A stretch of 64,000 bases of DNA from contig NC_054552.1 of assembly GCF_017654505.1 (NCBI RefSeq), forward strand, positions 34,358,097 through 34,422,096, written 5' to 3'. Positions 1-15,921 of the stretch are shown one piece after another (the first letter of the stretch is position 1; the number at the start of each line of letters is the position of its first letter). Position numbers and translations under genes: made by a program. Below the pieces are notes generated by a model. It worked only from the letters and a program-made list of their open reading frames with translations, had not been told where the DNA came from and did no database searches. Source of the stretch: Polyodon spathula. Taxonomy: Eukaryota; Chordata; Actinopteri; Acipenseriformes; Polyodontidae.

Positions 1-1137
1 TTTCCCTCCTAATCAAGGTGGACCTCATTAAAGGTGTTCCTAATTCAGCATATGATTGATCTGTACTCAAAAATATGATTTGTTTCCATTTCTGTTTTGC
101 ATGCAGTAATGTCTAAATGTTAAAATGCTTGTGCATAGACTCTGCATAAGCTGTCTCACTGAGTAACGTTGCTGTCATTATTACAAACCATTTTTAAGAG
201 TATCAGCTGCTTTGAAGACAGGCAGTTAGAAATAAGTCATTTATCTCTCATAAATATCAATACACTTGCATGGGATCATCGTTTTATATTTTTAACCCCC
301 TTTTCCAAGTAATGGGGCTTGCACTTCACATTACAATGTCTACAGACAGCAGTAAGATCAGTCAGTATTAGTGAACAGCTTTTCTTGAATTATTGTCCTA
401 ATTATATTAGATGTATTTAGGGATTTATGAGTAGCTGGAACATTTATGAACTCATCACATGTCAGTTAGAATGGAATTGACTCCATCGCTAAAGCTTTCC
501 CACCGCTAGAAACTATGAAAGCAACACCTAGCCATTTAAAACATGTGCTATGAATAATACATAGTTTCACAAAGGGATGTTTAAAGATTCCTAAATTATC
601 ACGATTACCTATTTCTAATCAGTCCAAAAAGATATATAAATATCCTCCTGACTTGTGTAGCAATCTGGTCATGCTGTAGAAAATAGTCAAAGACCAGACC
701 AGTGTGCAGTCACGACAAAGCACAGGTGATAGGAGTCTATGGCTTTTATTCTGATCATGGACATTGATCGGGTTTTGGGTCTTATTCTGGTTATATTATT
801 TGCATGCTACACTATTGTTTTTCCATACAGGAGGATTGCTTGCTCATCATAATGCCCCCTGGCCCTCCTTTCTAAGCAGAATGTAAGTGGAATTCCAGTA
901 TGAAGAAGACCTTTGTCTGCTAATATTTCTAAGTTGTGTAATCTTTCTTGCTAGCAGGATAAACATGTTACCCCTCAACAACCCTTTGTGTCTCCTTCAC
1001 AAACACTTATTAGACTGAACTGTAACCTGCGCCATTCACCTAACCTGAACCAACAAGCTTTGTGCTGGATCTCAGGTGAAAAACGATACCTTATCTTTAA
1101 CAAGATCCCCCCACAATTTCCAATACTAACAGACAAG
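1..1137. other. Unique non-coding sequence
   Basis: AT-rich single-copy sequence with no open frame of convincing length and no recognised repeat family. A TGATTGAT motif (a PBX-HOX type site) lies at 53-60, but one such 8-mer is expected by chance in a window of this size. I see no gene, RNA or mobile element. Confidence 0.6.
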
Positions 1138-1266
1138 CACACAGACAGACACACATGCATACAAATGCAGAGACAGATACAAACGTGCACACACACAGAT
1201 ACACAAACACACACACACAAGCAGACACACACATACACCCCCCCCCTCCCCACACACACACACAAC
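1138..1266. repeat. Imperfect CA-rich microsatellite
   Basis: CA dinucleotides broken by CAGA, CATA and a C-run near 1237-1248. The short open frames on both strands (Cys-Val and Thr-His rich) are translations of this repeat and not genes. Confidence 0.9.
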
Positions 1267-2689
1267 TCTCATCTTTTCATTTGCATTGAATCTGATTGAG
1301 ACATCCTAGGCCTTCATTGACATCTCTCGTCTGGAAGCACTTCAAAAGGAGAGAGAGACACGATGCAGACAATGTCCTTACATCTGTGCAACACCTAGAT
1401 GAAGAAGCCACTGAGAGCAGGAGGCAAAATGAACCTGTGTCAAGTTGTTAGGCCTTTGGAAAGGTGACTCTGCCATCAAATCACGGCAAGCTGCTACAGG
1501 ATCCTATTATTAATGACACCGAATAGCCAGCCCGTGTCAAAGGTCCCCCCTGCCAGAAAAGTTCAGGTGTTACTAAATTCATTAGAGTGTCAGTTTGAAA
1601 AGACATGATGTCATTTCTGTTGTCTGGAGGGGGGTGAGAAGCACAATCTCTTTGCTCCTGTCAACACTCTGTCATCTTAATTTCTTTTTACGACGCGCAG
1701 CATTGCCATCTGGGAAAGGTTGAGAAAGGGGAGGTAGGTATCGTGGGAGTCGCTTTTTTGCAAAAGGACGGCTAATATTTGACGTGTATCTTTTTTTTCT
1801 TTTCTTTTTAGAGCCCAGTGTCCCTTGTTAAAAAACGTGTCAGATTAAACTGTGGGTTTCATGTGATGCTTGTAGCCGTCACTAACGATCAAGCATACAT
1901 GTCCAAGAAGCAATGACACTGTATCACCTGTTTTTACACACATTGTTATCATAGTTATTACAGAAACAATTACAGATAAAAATACATACATATATATATG
2001 GTGATATTATTTCTAAATAAACCCATACACACCCATATACAGCTGTACAAATCTTCACACACGCTAAATGGAATTGCTCCAGAAAACAATTTCCTTGCAG
2101 TACCAAAATAATATAATGCTACAGTTATCTATATCATGCCTACCTAGCAATTAGAAAATGCGAGTGTTAACATTGACTATTACACAAACAGTATATTCAC
2201 ATATCACAAACCAGAGCACATGTTTTTCATTAGTAGGAGTGAGATGCTTGCCAGTAGACTTTGATCTCTTTGAACTAACAAGGCTTTAATAGTATCTTGT
2301 TCTCCTTACATTATCGTACTAAACAAAACATCCTAAATACAACAGTAAACACATACCTACATACATACACGCGTGTGTTAGTGCACGTTTCTGCAGACAT
2401 ACAGTTCACAGGGAATATCATTTCCAGATAAGTAGCTATCAGTGGAGATGCAGAGAGTTAATAATGTCATTTGTTTTCCCCTCGAGGCCGGTGCTTTTCT
2501 GCGAGGTCTCTCTGTATTAAAAGGGTTAAAGGTGTATGGTAAATGTATTGCAGGTCTCCCAGACTGTTGAGCAAGAGCACTAATGGATGACCTTGAGGTT
2601 CGACAATTCCAGACTTGGGAAGATCATGTCTCAGCCCCCCCTCTTACAAGCGATCTGACCCCTCCATTCTCCTCTCCGCAGCCCTAACC

Positions 2690-2890
2690 TTTAACTCTCT
2701 GATCTTTGACCAAATTATTAAGCAGACACCTGCTTTGAGTCTGCTACCAAAGGCAGACTGACCTGGCCAGGCTAACGTAATTCAATGTAAATCAGCTGTT
2801 ATCGCAACATGAGCATCACCCGAGAAGGAACATCTGTGAATCGGATTACCAGAGCACGGCTTGCTGTCTTTATTTAAGAAAATCTATACC
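2690..2890. promoter_or_regulatory. Candidate regulatory island with TCF/LEF-like and E-box motifs
   Basis: CTTTGA occurs at 2704-2709 and 2733-2738, with an E-box CACCTG at 2727-2732 between them and further AT-rich homeodomain-like cores downstream. TCF/LEF factors bind the reverse complement of CTTTGA. These motifs are short and common, so the regulatory role is inference from clustering only. Confidence 0.2.
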
Positions 2891-3068
2891 CTCCCTCTGT
2901 TGATTGTTTTACCTAGTTCAGAAATCCATTGCCTAATTGGAACAAAAAGCAGCTGTTGACCAGGTCGGCAGCATCTCGCCGAGGGTAAAACAAGGGTTTA
3001 AAAACCGGAGCTGTTTTTCTCTGATTTAGTTCCCATGCTGGATTCAAATGTTGAAACTTTGCTAAATA

Positions 3069-3140
3069 TTTTCAGATTTATAAATGATATCTGGAAGCAC
3101 ACATTTAGACATTAATTCAGGAGATTTATAAATCTGAAAA
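3069..3140. repeat. 17 bp perfect inverted repeat (potential hairpin)
   Basis: TTTTCAGATTTATAAAT at 3069-3085 is the exact reverse complement of 3124-3140, with a 38 nt loop between. The right arm also contains its own 14 bp perfect palindrome, AGATTTATAAATCT, at 3122-3135. The stem does not continue outside or inside these arms, so it is shorter than a typical microRNA precursor stem. It could be a remnant of a small inverted-repeat transposon or a chance AT-rich structure. Confidence 0.75.
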
Positions 3141-4389
3141 CCTGTATGTTCGGATTTAGCAGTGAACTTATATAATTATTTTGAAACTAAAAATTGAAAT
3201 GCTTTTGTACAATATTCACATTGATTTTGCTTGCTTGGCACATGTCCTCTTTATTTCAGTGTCCAAACATTCCTGTTCTTCTTCTTCTGCTTCTGAATCT
3301 CAGAAAGGTTAAATCAAGGCATCTGCATTAGGCATAACTGAAAAGATGGGTGTCGCGTCCAGGTCCCTATTTTCGTTTTCCTTCTCATCCGAAGCGTTGC
3401 ACTGATGTATTCTTTTGGACAGGTGGATTCAAACAGGGGCAGGTCGTTTTTACAAGATAAACTGCATCCCTGTGGCAAGTGGCTCCTAAGAAATGATTCC
3501 CTGCCCTGTCTAATGTGTTGTGAGAGGTAAGTAAGGTCCTAAACGGGACCTCTCAGGTTTATCTCTGGGGGCTGGGGATCACTCTGCCAGTGGCTGGTAA
3601 ATGAAGTCGGTATGACAGGCGAGTCAGGGGCTATGCTGTCTGAAGCTCCTGTTCTCTCCCAGCCAAGATATACAGTGCAGGTCAGAAGCAGAGGGTTTTT
3701 ACTTCATTTTTATTGTAAAAAAAAAACCTGTTATAGGTTATGATTGCAGATTATAATGTCCTGTTACAATTCTCTTGTGCCGTATTTTTTTTTTGTTCTC
3801 TAGCTATTATTCACTCAGAGAAGCTAAAAGAAACACACACAAGTTCAACGACAAATATTTCCACTAGAAGTCTTTCTAGAAGAATTTTTATCATTTTTTA
3901 TCATTATCATTTTTAAGAATATTATAATATAGAGTCTAGCTTTGCTACTTAACTCTTCCCCCCCATAATAAAAATGTTTACTAAAAAAAATTAGATAATA
4001 ATAAAGAAAAGTCCAATACACTTATTCCTACTGAATCATAACTAAAAAGTTAATTATTTACTTAGAGTAATTATAATGGTTCTGTTGTTTTCGTTTTTTC
4101 GTTTACTCTTTTTAGAATGGGACCTTTGTTTTGTAAGGTTCTGAAAACCAAGATCTAAAGAAGGGAGTGTTTTCGTGTGTTCAAAGAGCGTGAAACTCCA
4201 GGTAGGGTCCTGTTGTCATGGTCGAAACAGCGGCTTCGTGTAGATCCAAGCTGTTTGTAAACACAGCGACACAGTGTGCAGAACGTCCCGGGGCTCTTCT
4301 ATCTGCTGGATATTTCAGCACCACATTCAAGGACACAGAGAGAGAGAAGCACAGAGGTCCTTCAGCACCACAGGGACCCCCTCACGTCA

Positions 4390-4390
4390 A

Positions 4391-4461
<71 letters not shown>
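4390..4461. repeat. (CA)n microsatellite
   Basis: About 36 CA units with one AAAC interruption near 4404. Overlapping Thr-His rich frames are repeat translations. Confidence 0.97.
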
Positions 4462-8083
<3,622 letters not shown>

Positions 8084-8180
8084 CTTTATTTCACAGGCTC
8101 ACTACTAGAATTGATGAGCAGAGTGACTCGTACTCAATCTGTAACGATTCAACAAAATATCAGAGCAGTGATCCCCCTAA

Positions 8181-8219
8181 CCCCCCCCCCCAAAATAAAT
8201 AAATAAATAAATAAATAAA
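8181..8219. repeat. C-run followed by (AAAT)n
   Basis: Eleven C residues (8181-8191) run directly into about seven AAAT units. Confidence 0.93.
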
Positions 8220-8535
8220 GAGGCCCCCTCCTGAGGCTCTGCTTTCTGAATATGCATCAGTAACAATCAATTCCAGCCACTGTAATCTATTATCCATTAA
8301 AGAATGGGCAAGCCTGTGTTCTTCCTTCATTAATATTAACTTTGTATTCTCTTTGGAGGCACACAAAACTTTTATAGAAAGGTCACGGAAACACAAGATA
8401 AAACAAAACAGAAAAAGACATTGCAGTGGAGGAAGCACGTCAGGACAAATTAGAAGCTTCTGATGATCTGTTGAGAAAAAGAATATGAGGCTACCTCAGG
8501 CATTTTAGCATAAGTTACTTGAGTAGCTTTGCAGT

Positions 8536-8536
<1 letters not shown>
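8220..8536. other. Unique non-coding sequence
   Basis: Short single-copy spacer between two microsatellites. The minus-strand frame across it includes repeat translation at its end and has no recognised domain. Confidence 0.5.
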
Positions 8537-8614
<78 letters not shown>

Positions 8615-8615
8615 T
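8537..8615. repeat. (TAA)n microsatellite
   Basis: About 26 uninterrupted TAA units. Confidence 0.97.
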
Positions 8616-11107
8616 ATAGTTCTGCTATAATGTACTACATAAATACTATAAGATGTTTGATAAATGCTGTGTACTGTGCCTGTTTTATATTGCTATTAAT
8701 TAAATCAAAAATACCCATTTTACACCAAGAGCAAATTAATTCATCATAAATATATTTTTCAAACGCTTGTTGTCAATAGGAATTTATCAGGAAATGACAC
8801 GTGCATTATATTCAGCATTCTACAGTGGTAACTTTGGGAGCCACAGATCAAGTTCAGCCTAATGACCAGGCCTTAAACCTTTACTGGGGAAACAAATGGA
8901 ACTTCAAGGAGATGCTTTAATTTCACTAAACTCTTGGGTGTCCCTGGAAAAGGAACAGATGCAGCCCGGTGGATGGGAAGGGGTGAGGTGCAGGTCAAGG
9001 TCACCATACGCCAAGGTTAGGGTCAAATAACCATGGCTGTCTTCAAGGCCACTGAAACTCAAAGGCCATTGGGGGGGGTCTTTTAGAGGGCACAGTTCAG
9101 CAGTTATTGATACAAATGGGGAACTTTAATTAATCATAGGTTTTAAAATATGTTTTTATTTCTTTATAGCTCCCTGTATTGTATTGCTGGTTTTCAAAAG
9201 AATGATGTTTTGTAATAAAAAAAAATAAACATTCTGATGAAGTAAAGGTAGGCCTCGCATTGTACACATTGTGTTAAATATTTAAATCATGTTTTTTGAT
9301 TCTTTGTGGGTTTTAAAAAATAAGAACTGTTCATGTTTATTCTTCTTCTTTTTCTTCTTTTTTTTAAATAACCCTCATTACAATGTAGCATTGACTACAT
9401 GCACAGTAAAATATATTTTAAAGACCTCCTGTTTATGTGACCACTTTGATACCCCTTTAAATCACACATGAATCCATGTGTATAAACAGTTTTGAATATC
9501 ACTAGCATGGGGTAACCACTGAGGACTGTACTACTAGTGGAAAGCTGCCTGCTTCTTTATCAGGGAGTTCTATTTTTTGTTCTAACAAGCTGTGTTAGAA
9601 TAGCCAAACCATATACTGTCATTCTGAAGCATCATTCACTGTTTATTTTAAGGGCCTCTTACTTTCTTAACTGTTAACAACTAGGCTATTAAAACATTCA
9701 CAAATGCTGTTCATTCGGGTTAATAGTTAATTAATCTGTATAGAGAAACCAATTTATAAATTCAATTAACAATCTATCAAGAGTTTTTATGAGCAAGTAT
9801 GACTGTATATATATTGTCTAATGTGCACATTTTTCAACAATCAAGTTATTATATTGCATATTGTGAAAAAGCAGCACTTTTGACAAATGCACTATTATTT
9901 AATGGTGCAATTAAAATAAATTCCCTTAACCAAAAAACTGCTTGAGAATGCTCACCCCAGCTACAAGTTTCTGTGAGACACCCCTAGAGCTTCAGCTGAA
10001 TAAAGTAGGCTGGGCACGCTTATTTTAAATTTAATTAAAAGGATAATCTAAGTGATTTATTTCATTTCCCAAGTCTAACAAGTGTAATAATGATGTATAA
10101 AAGAAATATTTAAATGTTTCCGAATGTAAAATTGAAAGGGACCCGTGGGCCCTGCAGTGTCTCGCTGGGAATCGAGTGATAGGAAAGAGATTCGTGTACA
10201 ACAGCAGGAAGGGGCTGTTATTTGGCATGGAGATTTTATACATTACATTTTCTTTAACAAAGCAAGCATGGTATACAGTTTAATGGCATTGGCCCCATTC
10301 AAGCAGTCTGTTTGTAGGACAAAATACAGTCTGATACACATAAAGCTGTTCTTGGCTGTTTTAAAACTGCCTCATCTTATCAAACTTCATCTTCAACTAC
10401 AGCAATGATATCAAACAACATTTTGATTGTATCTACCAGTTTATTTTACACCAGATGTTTATTAATTCAGATGTATTTTAATTTGTGTTTATTTTATATA
10501 ATATGACACTAATGAAGACGCAATCTGAAACATACATTGCCTTCACTGGCCATGCTTTGAAAGCGTTTTGAAATCAGGCTTCTTGGTTTCCATTGGCAGT
10601 AGGTCACAGTCAAACTCGTTTCAATCTGGACTCTCTTAAAGTTACATTCCCCACTGTCACATCAAAACAATGATACCAGTAATGTGCACATATAGAAGAC
10701 TGTTGAAATAAGCCGTTATTGAGGAGTTGAATGCAGCCGTTCGACATTCTATTTTTAGCGGACACTCACCAAAGAGTGTTAAATATTTAATGAACAGAAT
10801 GACACTAGCCTCCTTGTGACATTGCTTCCATAGTGAGACTGCAAAACACCACCGACCAAGTCCACAAATAAACGAGGAGTTCCTCGCTGAGGCTTCACCA
10901 TTTCTTAAATAAAACGGGCACACTTTTTAATAATGTATTATTATTAATTAATAATTTAACAGATTATTATTATTTTTACATTGAATCGTGTGGAAGACGA
11001 AACAAAAATTTGTGTACAGAGTGATTTCATTTCCTCCCAAGTTTTTTAGATGTGATGTGTACAACATTAAATACATAAAAGTAAATTAATGAGCTATTTG
11101 CACTTCT
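8616..11107. other. Unique non-coding sequence
   Basis: About 2.5 kb of AT-rich single-copy DNA. It contains short T/TTC runs at 9340-9366 and the nuclear-receptor-like site cluster near 9000. No gene, RNA or mobile element is recognisable. Confidence 0.5.
8985..9070 (+). promoter_or_regulatory. Candidate nuclear-receptor site cluster (two DR0-like pairs)
   Basis: AGGTCA at 8992-8997 is followed without a gap by AGGTCA at 8998-9003, a perfect direct repeat with zero spacing. It also contains TCAAGGTCA (8995-9003), the extended half-site bound by NR5A and ERR receptors. A second, imperfect zero-spaced pair AGGTTA-GGGTCA lies at 9014-9025. DR0 elements are the known target type of NR6A1 (GCNF). 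Function here is inferred from motifs only. Confidence 0.35.
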
Positions 11108-11130
11108 ACAACAACAACAACAACAACAAC

Positions 11131-11184
<54 letters not shown>
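11108..11184. repeat. (CAA)n(TAA)n compound microsatellite
   Basis: About eight CAA units change directly into about seventeen TAA units, a single-base switch in the repeat motif. Confidence 0.96.
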
Positions 11185-11859
11185 TTCAGACTGCATAGTG
11201 GATTTGGGGGAAGTTTCTTATTTTTTTTAATTCAGTTTGCCCTGTCCTGAGTGTTGTGTATGTTAGTTTATAGAGATAGATAGATAGATAGGTTATAATG
11301 TTTTGTGTCTTGTTTTGTATTTTGTGTCTAGGATAGCTCTGAAATAAGCGTTTGATCTAAGTGGGTATTATTTCCCAGTAAAAAAAAAATGAATCTGTGA
11401 TGATGTTTATATGGACTCGTGACTACAACAGTTTTCTTGCAACTTGATGATTTTCCACTGAAGCAAATTTATTATTTAGATTTTTATCATGACGTCACAA
11501 ATCCAAAACTAGCAGCAGCATCGTTTCCTTCATATCAGACCATTTCCAGTACACTTACAAGAAGAAAAAAAAATGCATTGATAAAAAACATAAATACAAT
11601 GTTACAAATGATTTGTCTGGTTCATTAATATATTATAAGCCAAGCCCTGCCAACCACAGAAAACAATGAACAATACAAGTAATGATAATAAGAATAATAT
11701 CTTCACAAACAGCAGTCTTGAGACTATACTTGCTCTGTTTAATTATTTAATCCAAGGAGCGGAATTAAAGAGCGAGTCACAGCACAGCCCAGCCTATGCT
11801 TAGAAAAACGTGCTCCTTCAAAGGTCAGCCTTCCTTTGTAGTCAATAATTGACATTTAA
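11185..11859. other. Unique non-coding sequence
   Basis: AT-rich spacer with a short GATA run (11275-11291). The frame at 11419-11628 has no recognised motif. Nothing else seen. Confidence 0.5.
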
Positions 11860-12145
11860 ACATGTATTTCAGACGTCACTGATAATGTTACGCGAGATAA
11901 TGGGAAAAAATTGCTGCACTGGTATGCAATTATGTGCATAATGAGATGCACAAAATGCAAATGTCTTTGTGCGTGCCTGGGCCGCCTTTTGACAGGAGCG
12001 CTGGCGGAGTGAGGAGATGATGGCTGTCACGCCGGTGCAGACGGAGCGCTGATGTGTGGGTGTAGAAGCAAGCGAGAGAGAAAAATATCAAGCAACCGGT
12101 GTGACAGAATGCCGGTGTTACCAAGGGCAGGTTACGAGATTAATG
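11860..12145. promoter_or_regulatory. Candidate enhancer: POU, SOX-like and MEIS/TGIF motif cluster
   Basis: A perfect POU octamer ATGCAAAT (11955-11962) is followed by TCTTTGT (11964-11970), a SOX-type site on the opposite strand. Two further POU-like cores, ATGCAAT (11924-11930) and TGCATAAT (11935-11942), lie just upstream. TGACAG or its complement, the MEIS/PREP/TGIF core, occurs three times (11990-11995, 12024-12029, 12102-12107). GGAGCGCTG occurs twice 49 bp apart and CCGGTG three times (12033, 12096, 12112). The block is also richer in CpG than its AT-rich surroundings. The density resembles vertebrate conserved developmental enhancers, but conservation was not tested. Confidence 0.4.
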
Positions 12146-12165
12146 CAAAGCGCCTTCTTCTTCTT

Positions 12166-12208
12166 CAAAAAAAAAAAAAAATAATAATAATAATATAATA
12201 ATAATAAT
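12166..12208. repeat. A-run and (TAA)n
   Basis: An A-run of about 15 followed by interrupted TAA units. Confidence 0.9.
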
Positions 12209-12502
12209 GAAGATAGTACTCCACGGTGATGTTTCATTTGTCTTGTTGGTGTAGTGCTATGTACCATGAATGCTATGTGTGCACACGTGTATATTTATAT
12301 ATATATTGCTTGTATTTTAAATTGCTAACCAGGGTGAAATCATTGAGCGTCAAAGTTTCTTTTTTGATTTCATACCGATCAGCAGATCAAAAGCAAATGG
12401 GTCCTGAAAAGGCTACAGTTCAGCCTATTATTAAAACAGACCGTGGACACTCAGTACAGAATATACTGTAACCATGTGAATTTTTGGGCCGATTTTCTTT
12501 AT
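12209..12502. other. Unique non-coding sequence
   Basis: Short AT-rich spacer. The frame at 12226-12471 has no recognised domain. Nothing else seen. Confidence 0.5.
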
Positions 12503-12503
12503 T

Positions 12504-12573
<70 letters not shown>

Positions 12574-12595
12574 ATATATATATAAAATTATATAT
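12503..12595. repeat. (TA)n microsatellite
   Basis: About 45 TA units with a few single-base breaks near both ends. Confidence 0.96.
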
Positions 12596-12691
12596 TTGAC
12601 AATTACAAATACTGTTACATTCACTGTTCACTTTTTTACTCTGTATTTAACTGTAGCTTCATTTAATAATTAAACGAAAAATATATATTTT

Positions 12692-12712
12692 CATTATAAT
12701 AATAATAATATA

Positions 12713-12745
<33 letters not shown>
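12692..12745. repeat. (TAA)n microsatellite
   Basis: TAA units interrupted by two TATAA steps near 12710-12717. Confidence 0.94.
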
Positions 12746-12746
<1 letters not shown>

Positions 12747-12802
12747 CCCAATGCCTCCCTGGCAAATTTAGACAGAAGACAGTGATTTCTATAACCTACT
12801 AC

Positions 12803-12803
<1 letters not shown>

Positions 12804-12860
<57 letters not shown>

Positions 12861-12893
12861 CTATATATATATAATATATATATATTAATATAT
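12804..12893. repeat. A-run with (TA)n
   Basis: An A-run of about 18 is followed by TA units broken by TT, CT and AA steps. Confidence 0.93.
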
Positions 12894-13246
12894 CATATTA
12901 ATTTTTATTAATACATTATAACAAAAACTATTCAATGTTACTTAATATACTGTATAGATGTAAAATATAAACCAAATTATTCATTTAGCAAAAATACAAA
13001 CTGAGGAACTTCTGAGGACAGATCTTTATAGTGGCACAGCTATTAGAGAATGTTATTGCTAAAAAGAAGGTAGTTCTCTAATTTGGAGTTTACTTTATAC
13101 AAGTTGTGCTCTATTGGAAATGTTGGGGGGAAAATGTAGAAAGAAAGAAATCCAGATGGTTGAATTAATGACTCTCACATGCACCCATATTATTTCTTAT
13201 TATTTCTGCATCATTAATAATATTTACTGTTATCTGTTTACTATAG

Positions 13247-13247
<1 letters not shown>
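12894..13247. other. Unique AT-rich sequence
   Basis: AT-rich spacer between two TA arrays. No gene, RNA or element seen. Confidence 0.5.
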
Positions 13248-13322
<75 letters not shown>

Positions 13323-13334
13323 TATATATATATT
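13248..13334. repeat. (TA)n microsatellite
   Basis: About 43 TA units with one AA break near 13316. Ile-Tyr frames on both strands are repeat translations. Confidence 0.97.
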
Positions 13335-15861
13335 ACACACACAATTATTGGAAAACAAAGACCCGTTTGTAATTGGAGCAGAAGTTGTAAGCAAGATTTG
13401 ATTTGTTTGGGTTTCTAAACTAAAACAACCCCACAATCTCAATGGTTATTTACCCTACATAATCAATTCATATCTGATTACAGTATTTTTTCCATTGCTT
13501 ATCATTCCTAACCTTCTTCTTTTTATCACTTGATTTAGCAGACTCTCTCTGACAATCAAGTCACAATGGTATTGTTTGGTTTATATTCTTCAAGTCGATA
13601 AGCTTCTATCCTTCAGTGATACCTATTACAATCTGTAAACACATTCTAAATATAAACTATGAATTAATTTCAGAATGTATCTTTAATAGATATGAAACAT
13701 ATCTCACGCTGTACATATGTAATATAAAGCTGAGCCAGAAAATACATCCAAAATATATCTATATACAGTGCATATATCCATATATCTATATATCTAAAAC
13801 CTAATGAACTGCAGGTACACCCAGGGGTCAAGCAGAGAATATATTGTGCTGACCCCAGAGCAGTGTGCTGTGGACAGGGGACCAGCTCCTGGAAGCACCA
13901 CTGCAGTATGCAGAGCACTAACTGACACCCAATTTAGCCTTCTTAGCAGTGCGAGGGCAGAGGAGCAGAGAGCAGAGAATGAGAATGGAGGGCCTGTGCT
14001 GCTTCAAGTTTGGGGTTGAGTTTATTGGTCAGGGCCATTGACAGCAGGAGAGGATTCCAGCATCGAGGCTACTTCTATTAAACCTGACCCTGCAGCAGCC
14101 TGACCTGGGATCACATGGGAACTCACCTCCACCTTAACAAGAGAATGCCTCTCCCAGAGAGGAGAAAGAAAGGCCTCTCCAGACACACTCTGAATGCTGT
14201 TCTCATAACAGTCTAGCTTTTAATACATCTTGAATTATAAATCCACCAGCTGGTTCAACGCAGTTCCTCTTTAAAATGTGCAATACCTTGCATGCTGAAG
14301 AGGCTGTAAAACTAGGCTCCTGTGCTTATGTTTAAGAAAAATAGAATACCTCTGATGAGCTATTACTTACACCCTCCCCCCCGCCTCCCGCCTCCCGTCA
14401 CTCTGGTAGGTAACGGAGTGGCACACAAAACCTGTAAGCAGCCCTGCTGTTTGTTAGTGGCAATTAATTTCTCTGGTGCCTTCATTCTATTCAGGGCCAA
14501 GCCTTTGTGTTTTAAATCCTGCATTTCTAAGCTTCCCCTCTTGTGCCATGTAAAAGAGAGAAAAAAAGCCTGGGCTGACACATTATCTTGGGCCAGTTAA
14601 GCATGTAATTGCTCAAATGAGTTAAAATCCCTTCAAATATCTGTCTTTGCACCTCATCACACCACTTCACAGGCTCAGATATTTGACAATTGATGAAGAT
14701 AAACTAAAGGGGATCTTCATTAGCTACCATCCACCGTGACAAGCTGCTTTCAGCTACAGGCCTATGTGTTCAGGGACTTATTATTAGCTTTAAAAACTGC
14801 AGGAAAGAGAGAGAAATTTTGCTTCTGTTTTCAGATCTTTAAACTAACAAGAACTTCTTTGAGACTTTAGAGAAGACATCATTTTTTTTTTCTTTCTTTT
14901 CCCAGGATTTCTCTCGCTTCTGCAGGAATGACGACAGTCTAACAGGATCTCCAGTGGGAATTTATAGATAACTGGGAGCTGTGGGAAAATAAAAAGTACA
15001 CACCAGTTATATTCCAGTTAGGTTAAGGAAACCCAATCAAAACCAATTTCTAACTTGCTTGTTTATGATACTTGACTAAAAAGAATGAAGCACAGAAATG
15101 CTGCTGTTGCTGTTTATGAAGCCGGTTATAATGCGTTAATAAAGTATTGGTGGATGACACGCTGTATGATTGCAGTTGTGTTTGAGTGTTTATGACATGA
15201 GAGAATATTCCTAACAACACTGCTGGCACAGACACCTTGTCCCCATCATAATGCATTTCAAACCACCATTTTAAACTGGCAAAAAAAAAAAAAAAACCTT
15301 CTCCTCAAGTCAAACTATGAAGTGTTGCTGCAGAGCCCCCATCAGCTCCCTGCCTGCTGACAGCTCCTTGGTCGGAAATAGTTTATGTTTTACTTCATCT
15401 CCTCTCTTCTCCACAAACTTGAGGATGTTGAGTTTTGCCAGGTGTATCGGTTTCCTGCCAAATCCCACCGCCCGAGGAGAGATGGGGGGGGGGCTGCTCC
15501 TGCTCTTTCACTGAATGCTAATGAAGTCGTGTGTATGTCTGAACATTACTTAACAGAAGATCAAACTGCGTTCGCAAAGAGGTACAGCACTGGAGCTGGA
15601 ACAGGACCAGGTTCAGAAACCTTGGAAAGCTGTTCCAAAGAAGAACCCCATGAACTGCACAATGACAGAAGTATCAGATTAGTTGGCTGTGTACCGGCTT
15701 TTTTGAGGAAATGGTAGCAGACATGAAAGCATCAGCAAACTCGAGAGTCATTTTAGATCACTGCCATTGCTTACTGTGGCTTCCCTCGTTGCAGTTTATT
15801 TTATTCTTATTTATATTATTATATATTATTTCTCCTGAATTATTATAAGAACTACTACCAC
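13335..15861. other. Unique non-coding sequence
   Basis: About 2.5 kb of single-copy sequence. Frames at 13804-14019, 14322-14600 and 15317-15717 lack any domain I recognise and look like chance frames. Short A- and T-runs occur at 14882-14890 and 15281-15296. A conserved-element-like island (14590-14770) is listed separately. Confidence 0.5.
14590..14770. promoter_or_regulatory. Candidate conserved non-coding element
   Basis: Low-repetition AT-rich block with several homeodomain-type cores (TAATTG, CAATTG, CATTAG) and no simple repeat. The texture resembles vertebrate conserved elements. This is a weak call based on motif content. Confidence 0.2.
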
Positions 15862-15866
15862 TAATA

Positions 15867-15920
<54 letters not shown>
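15862..15920. repeat. (TAA)n microsatellite
   Basis: About 19 TAA units. The Tyr-run on the minus strand is a repeat translation. Confidence 0.97.

Positions 15921-15921
<1 letters not shown>

Larger units (their letters stand above)
1267..4389. other. Unique non-coding sequence
   Basis: About 3.1 kb of single-copy sequence without a convincing coding frame. It holds short T-runs (1790-1810, 3785-3795), an island with TCF/LEF-like motifs (2690-2890) and a perfect 17 bp inverted repeat (3069-3140), both listed separately. No recognised transposon. Confidence 0.55.

Noticed and set aside
53..60. TGATTGAT PBX-HOX site at the window start
   Set aside because: An isolated 8-mer, expected about twice by chance in 64 kb counting both strands, with no supporting motifs.
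3069..3140. microRNA precursor hairpin
   Set aside because: The 17 bp stem with a 38 nt loop is too short for a usual precursor, and the arms match no mature microRNA I recognise.
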